Shown here piece after piece: positions 29,230-38,700 of a stretch of DNA of 64,000 nucleotides; the first letter of the stretch is position 1; every line of letters begins with the position of its first letter. The position numbers and the translations under genes were made by a program. The stretch is from assembly GCA_022605955.1 (NCBI GenBank), contig JAKCOZ010000040.1:2356001-2420000 (forward strand), in the 5' to 3' direction. The DNA comes from Rallus limicola. Taxonomy: Eukaryota; Chordata; Aves; Gruiformes; Rallidae. The notes beneath the pieces were generated by a model, which saw nothing but the letters and a program-made list of their open reading frames with translations, had not been told where the DNA came from and ran no database searches.

Positions 29230-31230
29230 CTGTCTGGTGCCTGTAACAGAGTGAACTCAAACTTGGGTGGGACCTCCTGCAGTAGGGACTGGGTGGTGAT
29301 GGGGGGGGGGATGGTGGGCACCAGGCTGGCCATGGGGCCCATACACAATCAGCCCTAGGCAGCTGCTGGGGACATATCCCTGTAGCTACTTGCTGTCCCA
29401 GCTGAAGGACAAACTTCAGGAAAGGTAGAAACAGACCTGGTGCACCCACTGCTTGCTGTGCTCAGTCTCCTGGGGAGACTGACCAGCTCTAGTGACCCTC
29501 AGACAGCAGCGAGAGGTGGCCTGGGTGTGTCCCTTGTGTCCCTCAGCATTAAGAGGTGACCTGGGTGCAGGGTGAGACAGGCAGGCTCCCTGGGTGCAGG
29601 TGTGGATATGACTGGGTCACCTTGGGGTATCAGTGGAGACACAGAGGGTGGTGGGAGATCAGCTTGGGGGGGGGTGAGGATTTGTGTTTAGCAAGGGCAT
29701 GTAGCCCTGCCTTCCCTTCCTCCCCTAAACCCTCCTGCTCCCCCCCCCCCTTCTGCACCGAAGTGGAGAGGACCCCCCACCTTGCTCTTCCTGGGGGGCT
29801 CTGGGGCCTTCCTTGGGTGCTGGCCTCTGGGATGAGCTGGGGGATGCCAAGCACCTTAATTCCCCACCCTGGGCTCTGGGGAAGGGTGCTGGCTGAGCTG
29901 TGCCCCTTGTCCCCCTGTCAAACACAAGGAGGGGCTGCCCATCACCACCCCCAGGGACACCCAGCACCCACCTGGGTAGGGCCTGAGCACCCTGGGGAGC
30001 AGAGGCAGCGCTGATGATCTCCAGGAGGTCTCTGTCCCAGCCCCATCCCTGCGATGGAGCAGCCCCCCCTCCACTGGCCAGAGCATCATCCATCACCTGC
30101 ACCCCCTGTGTGCCTCCCAAGGGTGCCAGTGGCTTCGCTGTGGGTGGTGTGGGGCTGAGTGTCACCCCCCCAACACCCACCGCCCTGTGCCCCCTCTGGA
30201 CAAGCTGGGGAGGGGGGCTCAGTACTGGTCAGGGCCTTCTGTCCCAGCTGGGGTGTTCTGGTACCAGCTGGGGGGTCCTGGTACTGTTTGGGGACTTGGT
30301 TCCAGTAGGAAGCTCTGGTACTTGGGCTCTGGTGCTGGCTGGGGACCAGTCAGGGGCTGGGGGGTGGGAGGGGGCAGGCAGGGACTCAGTCCCAGCTGGG
30401 GGTCTGGTACCAGGCGGGGGGGGGGGGCCTCAGTATGGGCTGGGGGCTTCAGTCCCAGCTGGGGGCTCTGATTCAAGGGGCTGGGGGGAGCAGTACTGGC
30501 CGGGGGGAGAGGGGTGGTACTGGCTGGGGGGGTCCCGTCCTGCCTGGGAAGCCCAGTACTGGTGAGGGGTGTCCTACCCTGGCCGGGAGGGCTGGTACTG
30601 GTTGAGGGGTGTCTGGCACTGGGGGAGCGGGTCTGGCGCTGGCACTGGCACTCCATTTCCCCGCTGGGGCCCCGGTACCGGTACCGGTACCGGTGGGGGC
30701 TCCAGTCCCAGCCCGGTGGAGGCTGCTGGGGCTCCGGTACCAGCGCAGGATGTGGCCCCGGGGGGATGCTCCGGCCCCGGGGGACGTGGGGGGGGGGGGG
30801 GGGGGGGGCAGGGATGCTGGTACCGGCCTGGGGGTCCCGGCCCCGCCGGTGCTGCAATGCCGCGGGGGTGCCAGCGGCGCTGCGGCAGCTGGGGCGGGGG
30901 CGGGGGGGGCAGCTTGGGGGAGCCGAGGTGGGGGGCGGCGGGGCCGGGGCGGGGCGGGGCGGCCCCGGGGCGGGCGCTGCCGGTTGCCGCTGCCGGCGCC
31001 GGTGCCGGTGGCGGCGGCGGGCGGGCGGCGGAGGGGGGGGAAGGGGAGGGGAAGGGAGGGGAGGGGGGGGGCGCGGGGGGCGGCGGGCCCGGTGCCGTGC
31101 GCGCGTGCAGGGGGCGGGGGCGGCGCTCCCGGCCCGGCGGCCGCTCCCTGCCCGGCCCGGGGCGGAGGGACGGGCAGGACGGGCAGGACGGTCCCCGGCT
31201 CCGCGGGCCCGGCGCGGCCGCGCTCGGATT
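29230..31230 (+). promoter_or_regulatory. ADAM11: GC-rich region upstream of ADAM11, including its probable promoter
   Basis: No coding exon was recognised between the DBF4B poly(A) signal and ADAM11. From about 30190 to 30640 there are degenerate GC-rich repeats built on GGTACTGG and CCCAGCTGGGGG. A (CGGTAC)n patch at 30673-30694 and a 21-base G run at 30788-30808 follow. A CpG-dense, G-rich zone then reaches the start codon. A TATA-less CpG-island promoter is inferred in about 30850-31230. Confidence 0.5.
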
Positions 31231-31245
31231 ATGAGGGAGCCATGA
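31231..31245 (+). promoter_or_regulatory. ADAM11: Minimal upstream ORF overlapping the ADAM11 start codon
   Basis: An ATG at 31231 opens MREP followed by a TGA at 31243-31245. That stop overlaps the ADAM11 ATG (31242-31244) in the arrangement ATGA. An A at -3 gives the upstream ATG a usable context. It is present in mRNA only if transcription starts upstream of 31231, which is likely but unproven. Confidence 0.45.
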
Positions 31246-32703
31246 GCCCGCTGCGGGGCTGGCTGCTGGCCGCGCTCCTCTCGCTCACCCCGCGGGCAGG
31301 TAGGTCCGGCCCCGGCCCCGGCATCATCGCCCCGGCCCCGGCATCATCCCCCCCCCCCGGCATCGCCCCGGTCCCGGTCTCGGTGCTGGTCCCGGTCCCG
31401 GTCCCGGTCCCGGCCCCCGCCGCCGCCGCTGCGGCTTTTTTCGCTGCATCGACACATTTTTCCGCAGCGCCGCCCCGCAGCGCCCCGGGAGGGGCCGGGA
31501 TCTCCCCCCCCCCTCCAGCCCCCCCACCTCAGCCGCAGCCGCTCGGCCCCGCACCTGCCGCCCCGGACGGACGGACGGACGGACGGGGGGGCCGGGCCGA
31601 ACCTGCGGCTCCGCGTGTCCCCACGCCGGAGGGGTCCCCACTCCGGCAGCCCCCAGCCCTGGGTGTCTCCTCCCGGGGTGTCCCCAGCGCGGCCCTGTGC
31701 CCTCCCGGGATGTGTCCCCGCAGCCGCTGCCCTGTCCCTGCAGCGGCACGCCGTGTCCCCTTGGGATGCGCCCCCGCACCAGACCTCCTGTCCCGTCACT
31801 GTCCCCTCTGGGGTGTCCCCATGGAGGCCCTCCTTGTCCCCTCACATGTCCCCCAGCAACCCTCCGTGTCCCCTCCCGGAGCTGTCCCCATAGCAGCTTT
31901 CCGCGTCCCCTGGGATACGGCTCCATGCCAGCCCCCCCTCCTCCCGTGTCCCCTGTGTGTCCCCTCGGGATGCGTCTCCATCCCGGCGCTCCCTGTGCCC
32001 CGATCGTCCCCTCCAGCATGTGATGCTGTGCCCAGCGTCGCGCGTGTGTCCCCTTCCCCTGGCGCAGTGGCATGCCTGGGCCCCCCGCATCCCCTGGGTG
32101 TCCCCTGGGTGCCCCCTTTGGATTTGCCCCCACCAGCCACCCATGTGTCCCTGGGTGTCCCCTCCAGGACGTGTCACTGTATCTGAGGCCCCTGAGCTTC
32201 CTCTCCCAGATGTGTTCCCAAACTGGTCCCCCACATCCCCTGGGCTCCCCCTAGTCCCCACTTCCTGCGTGTCCCCTCCTGAGCATACTACCACACCTGG
32301 GTGTCCCCCCCGCCCCAGTATCCCAGCCAGCTACCCTGGGACGTGTCCCCGTACCCACCCTCCACCTCCCCTGTGTATTCCCTCTGGGACACGGGTGTCC
32401 CCTTCAGGATGCAGTACCCCAGAGCACATCCCCATCCCTCCTTGCCCCCAGCCCCCCCCTGCATCCCCCTCCCTGGGCCACCACGACTGGGTCCCCTCGC
32501 CCGCAGGTCCCGCCGCGCAGGCCGGCTCGCTGCAGCGGAGGCTCCCCCGGGCCGGATGGCAGGATGGGCGGGTGGTTTCCCAAATCACCCACCCCAGCAG
32601 GTTAGTGGGGCAGAGCTCGGGAGGAGAAGTCCCGAAGCATCAGCTGGACACCAGGGTCAGGAATGAGCCTGGAAGAGGAGGAGGAGGAGGCGGCGGTGGG
32701 CCC
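31242..32703 (+). other. ADAM11: ADAM11 exons 1-2: signal peptide and start of prodomain
   Basis: Exon 1 is 31242-31299 ([19 protein letters not shown], a clear signal peptide). Exon 2 is 32507-32703. It carries [20 protein letters not shown], matching the mammalian prodomain start, then a run of eight glycines before its GTAAGT donor. The glycine run is GGA/GGC-coded and may vary in length. Intron 1 (31300-32506) holds C-rich degenerate repeats. Confidence 0.92.
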
Positions 32704-35700
32704 GTAAGTGAAATAGAACCCCCCCCACCCACTCTTTTCTGGGGTCCCTGGGTGGGTGGGCAGGCCCACAGGTAGCTGCCATCACCCTCGGGCTGCACCC
32801 TGGCACGTGCGTGGCACTGGGATCCCGGACAGGAGCCTTCATCCCCCCAGGGACTGTGCTACTGCCTCCCCCTGCTCCCACCTGGGCACTGGTGTGAGCA
32901 GCGAAACCCCATTAAATCTGGGTAGGGGCATGAGGAGAGACGGGACAGGAGCGAGCGACAGGCCGCGGGCGGCAGGCAGGGCTCCTGCGGGATGAATGGG
33001 CTGCTCGTGGCTCTCCCAGCACCGGGGAGGATGCATCGAGGCCACGTGGGAGCAGCCCCACGCATCCCACCCGCTGCCAGCCCCCAAACCGCCCCCGCTT
33101 TCCCCGTGGGTGCATCCACACCGGTCAGCGACCTTCACCCCGCCGTGGTGGCTTTTTGGGCAGCTGGGGCGCGCGTCCCATGTGGCGCTTGGGGGGGGGG
33201 GGCGGGGGGGTGTTGATGCTTTCAAAGAGGCGGCTGCGGAGGCCGGCGGCATCGATCCCCCGTCCTGCCGGGTAAGAGGAGAAGGCATGAGCTGCGGCTG
33301 CCGCAAAGGTGATTGAAACCCGGGTCTGGGGAAGCAGCCGGACGCCGGGAAGCCCCCAGGGGTTTAGGGGGGGTGTTAAGCAGGGGTGTCGGTGGGCAGA
33401 GGAGCGGATGCGGATTCCAGTGATCCGGGGTTGGGTTGAGCACTGGCAAAGCCCGGGTGAGTCTCTGGCAGACGCGGTCTTGGCCCAGGCTGGCCCCTCC
33501 CCACACGCTGCTCAGCGAGTCCTGGTGCCGCTGGGACCCTCCCGAGCTGCCCCAGCACAGGGTAGGAGCACCCCAGGAGAGGTTTGGCTTTACCCAGCTG
33601 CTGATTCCTGTGGCATGAAGCCAGGGGCACAGCTCGTGCTGGACCCTCAGCCCTGCAGCGAGTTTGCCAGGTCTCAGGCAGACGCTGCAGAGTGTGGCTC
33701 CCGCTGCCGCCGGCAGGAACTAGGTCAGGAGCTACGGGCGCTGCAGGGCGGGCGCAACGCCGGCTCGGCATCGGCATCACCACGGCCAAGCTGGGCCTGC
33801 TGGGGGGGGTCAGCAGCCCCCACCCAGATATGGCTCAGGACAGGGTGCAGGTGCCCTTCCAGCACCGCTGGAGCGATGGTTTGGGGGCACAGAGAGCAGC
33901 GGTGCCCTTTACATTGAAGGTTTGGGGGTTACAGATAAAGCTGTGCCTTGAAGGGCCACGTGTTTGGGGGCTGAATTGTTTTAATTCTTCATTTTCTTGG
34001 GGAAAATTCCCACATGGGCACTGGGGGGAGCAGGGGGGGCTGACAGCTCCGGCTCCTTTGCAGGGGCTGCACCTGGCACGGGTGAGCTTCGTGGTGCGCG
34101 CCTTCGGCTCGGCCTTCACCCTCGACCTCCGGCTGAACCAGTGAGCGGGCCTGAGGGTCTGGGTGGGGCTGGGGGCACCCGCTGTGGGGCTGGGGGCACC
34201 TGCACGGGGCTGGGGACACCTGCATAGGGCTAGGGGCACCCTCGTGGGGCTGGGGGCACCCACATGGAGCTGCCACTGCCCTCCCCATCAGGAGGAAGGG
34301 GGCAGACAAGCTGGGGATGGGGGCGTGTGGTTTGTGTGGAACCCTCCCAGCTCTGTACCAGGGGTGCAGGTTGGGGGGAGAGGGGCCTCTGGGTGCCAGC
34401 ACCCCTACAAAGCCAGGGGATCCCATGCCCGGGTGGTGCCACAGGCATGGCGGGGGGTGGGGCATGATGAGGGTGCTGCTGGCAGGGCCACGGCTGCTGC
34501 CGTCTCCCTCCTCCTCCTCTTCTTCCTCCCCACAACTGCGGCCTCTCACCCCCCCGCCTGCTCCCGGCAGCCACCTCCTCGCCTCCCACTACGTGGAGCG
34601 GCACGTCAGCGCGGGCAGCAACGGCAGCCAGAGCACGGTAAGCTCTGCGCCGCGCCGGGCCGTGCTGTGCCAGGCCTGCCGTTCTGGGCCATGCCAGGCT
34701 GTGCAGCACCGGATCATACTGTGCCACGCCATGTCACATGCCATGCTGTGCCAGATCATGTCATGACATACCACACTGTGCCCTATCACGCCACGCTGTG
34801 CCGTGCCACACTGCCTCACGCTGTGCCATCCCATGCCATCCCATGCCATCCCATACCATCCCATCCCATGCCATCCCATACCATCCCATGCCATCCCATA
34901 CCATCCCATGCCATCCCATGCCATCCCATGCCATGCCAGTCATGGTGGCAGATCGCTGCATCCAGCAGAAGTCCTGGGCTGGCCACTGGGACTCCAGCTG
35001 GGGGGGCCTTGGGATGCCCTCCCCACCCCTGGGTGCCCAGCTTGTGCACCAATGTGCTGCTCCAGGGGTGATGGGCATGGATCTCCCTCCTGTGGGCACT
35101 GGCATGATGGGTGACCCCCCGGGCTGCGGTGCTGCCAGCATTGCGGCAGGTGCCCGGCCAGGCCTGTGGGTGCTGGGCAGCCCAGCCCAGAGCCACAGCC
35201 AGGGTGCAGGGTGCTGGGGGTGCCGGCGAAGACTGGGCAGGATGGGACTCGGGACAGGGTCCGTTGGGCTCAGCCACCTCTCCACGCTCTGGCAGGGTGC
35301 AGGGGAGCACTGCTACTACCAGGGCCGGGTCCGGGGGCAGCCCCGCTCCTTTGCTGCTCTCTCCAGCTGCCAGGGCCTGCGGTGAGTAACCCCTGCTACC
35401 GGACTGGCAGAAAGGCGGGGTCTGGGAGGGCTGCACCCCCCCAGCACCCTCCCACCCCCATCTCTCTTCACAGGGGGGTCTTCTCAGACGGCCGAGCCAC
35501 CTACCTGATCGAGCCCCAGGTGGGCGCCGAGCACGGGCAGGTGAGTGGTGGCACCAGGAGCTGCTGTGTGCCTGCCTCAGTTTCCCCAACACAGCATTAC
35601 GGGTCTGGCCATGGCTTGGAGACAGCCCGGGGGGGCACAGGGGTGTGACAGTCGTCCCCCCCCAGACACTGTCAGGCCCACATATGGCCGTGACACCCGT

Positions 35701-38700
35701 CTCCCCACGGCAGGGCCTTCGACCACACATCGTCCAGCGTGTCCCCAGCTGCGCCCGGCCGGGTGAGCCCTCGCGCGGAGCCGGTGACAGTGGCCCCGGT
35801 GTCCCGGTGTCCTGTGCCTCCAGCTCTGTGCCTTCCCCCCAGGCTGCCTCTTCCCTGCGCTGAGCCAGCGCCTCGCAGGCGGGTTACCAAAGCTGCGGCG
35901 GCGGCGGCAGGTCAGTGGGGATGTTGGGGGACACTGGGCAGGGGCCAGGGGCAGGGGACAAGGATGCTTGGCCCCGCTGACCCCCAGCTACCTGCTCAGC
36001 CTGCACAGGCTGGCGGCTTGCCCACAGCATGGCTCTGCGGTGGGGGCTGCTGGGCTGGTTTGGGGTGCTGGGGGTGCCCTGGGGAGTACCTGAGGGGCTC
36101 TCCCCATCAGCCCCCCCATCATGGGCAGCCTCAGGAGGGGCTCAGCGGGGGGGATCCCCAACCCTTGGCTCCCGCTGCAGGTTCGCCGGGCCCAGCACAC
36201 GGTTCACAGCGAGACCAAGTACATCGAGTTGGCCGTGGTGAATGACCACCAGCTGGTAAGTAGGGGGAAGCCCAGGGCTGGTGGGGTGCAGGGGCAGGGT
36301 GTCATGTCCCTCCCCAGCCTAACCTGGCCCTGGCTGCTCCCTCCCCAGTTCCTGCAGCTCCGCAAGTCTGTGGTTCTCACCAGCAACTTCGCCAAGTCTG
36401 TGGTCAACCTGGCTGACATGGTTTGTCCCTGGGGGTTGTCCCAGGGCAGGGATGTTCCCAGTGCCTGGGGATGAAATATCCTGGGGGGGTTGTCTTAGGG
36501 ATGGTCTATCCACAGGGATGGGTCCTCAGCACCAGGGGGTTGGTTCCCAAGGGGTTTGTGCCCCCGGGATTGTCCCTGGTGGGGGCTGTGCCCATCTCCT
36601 GGGGGTTTGTCCGTGGGAGGGTCCCCAGGTGGGATTGTCCCCAGAACCTCAGTCCCTCTATCTCCGGAGGTTTTTCCCACTGGGGGTTTGAACTCAGCAG
36701 CCAGTGGATTTGTCCTGGGGACAGGTTTCACTCCAGCACCTTCACCTCATCCCTGCAGATCTACAAGGAGCAGCTCAACACCCGTATCGTGCTGGTGGCC
36801 ATGGAGACGTGGGCCTCAGAGGACCGGATCCGGATGGGGCAAGATTCCCTGGAGACCCTGAATGAGTTTGTGAAGTACCGGCGCGAGGGGCTGGCGGAGC
36901 AGAGCGACACCGTCCACCTCTTCTCGTGAGCACTGAAGCCATGTCACCTCCCCAGGGCCGGGAGCCACTGTCCCTGTCCCCACCATCCTCTTCCTCGCAG
37001 GGGTCGGACGTTTCAGAGCAGCCGCAGCGGCACTGCCTTCGTGGGGGGCATCTGCTCACCCACCCACGCTGGGGGTGTCAATGAGGTGGGTGCAGCAAGA
37101 TCCCTGTGAGAGCAGGCTGAGGATGTGGTGGGAGATGTCCCTCCAGTGAGTCCCTGTCCCTCCCGTTGCAGTACGGCAACGTGGCGGCCATGGCGGTGAC
37201 GCTGGCGCAGACGCTGGGGCAGAACGTGGGCATGATGTGGAACAAGCACCGCGTGGCGGCAGGTACCCAGCACCCCTGGGGTGGGGATGAAGGTTGGGAC
37301 ACCGCAGTGCCACCAGCCCCAGAGGGGGGGGACACACTCAGCATCCCCAGCCTCTCTCCTCTCCTCCCAGGGGACTGCCGCTGCCCGGACTCGTGGCTGG
37401 GCTGTATCATGGAGGACACGGGGTGGGTGACTGCTCAGGGTGGCACTGCCACTGTCACCGCATGCCTTGTGTCACCACTGCCGGCGGGGGCATTGCTGGG
37501 GGGTCCTGCCCCTTGTCGGGTGACCAGCCATGCCCAGCGATGCCCCAGAGTGGGCAGTGGGTGATGGTGACCCCCTCCCCACAGGTATTACCTCCCACGC
37601 AAGTTCTCCCGCTGCAGCATCGACGAGTACAACCAGTTCCTGCAGGACGGCGGCGGCAGCTGCCTCTTCAACAAACCCCTGAAGGTAACAGCACCCCCCC
37701 TCTGACACCCCCCGGCCCCGGGGTGGCCAGCGTAGGGGGATTACCGATGCCCCAGGCAGCTCCGAGGGTCCCTCCATGGTCCCCCCCCAGCCTCTGCCAC
37801 GTCCAAGGTAACGGTGCTGGTGTTGAACGCGGGTCCCCAGTCAGAGCCGGACCCTCAAGCTTGACTCCCTCCGGGGGTCCTGCCATTCCCCTGGGGACGT
37901 GGTGCTGATTTTGGGGGGCTCGTAGCAGCACTGCACTCAGGGCCCCCCCAAGCATCTCTCACTCCCCTTTCCCTTGGTCCTGGCAGCTCCTGGACCCTCC
38001 AGAGTGTGGCAACGGCTTCGTGGAGGCGGGAGAGGAGTGTGACTGCGGCTCGCTGGCGGTGAGCGGGGACCAGGGGCTGCTGGCTGCAGCCGTGCTGGGA
38101 CTGTTGGCGTCAGGGGGTGGGTGATGTGTGTGTGGCACGGGTGGCTGTCCCGGCAGGAGTGTGCGAAGAGCGGGGGCAACTGCTGCAAGAAGTGCACGCT
38201 GACCCACGACGCCATGTGCAGCGACGGGCTGTGCTGCAAAGGCTGCAAGGTGCAGGGCCAGGGGGGGTCGGATCCAGTGTGCTATGGGGGTGCTGGGACC
38301 CACGGAGGGTCCTGCGCCTCTGGCTCCTGACCAGGTGGCTTCACCCCCTCCCCCCTCGGTGCAGTATGAGCCGCGCGGTGTGTCGTGCCGGGAGGCTGTG
38401 AACGAGTGTGACATCCCCGAGAGCTGCACTGGGGACTCCAGCCAGGTGAGCTGGGCTGGGAGGGGGGGGCAGGGGATACACACTGTGGGGACATGTGGCA
38501 TCAGCCATCCTCTGCTCTGTGCCCTCCCTCCCCCAGTGTCCCCCCAACCTCCACAAGCTGGATGGCTACTTCTGTGAAAACGAGCAGGTGAGTCTGGCCC
38601 AGGGGGGTGGGACACGGCCGTGGGGGTCAGGCACATCCCCATGAGGGTCAGCCATGTCCTGTGGGGCTCTGCCATGTCCTGCGGGGTGAGGCACGTCCCC

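Noticed and set aside
30609..32186. 525-codon plus-strand open frame
   Set aside because: It crosses ADAM11 exon 1 in the wrong frame and then intron 1 minisatellite. The composition is low-complexity A, P, G and R.
34163..35730. Long frames on both strands across ADAM11 introns 3-6
   Set aside because: They are produced by the CCATN repeat and GC bias. The ADAM11 exons use other frames with clean splice sites.
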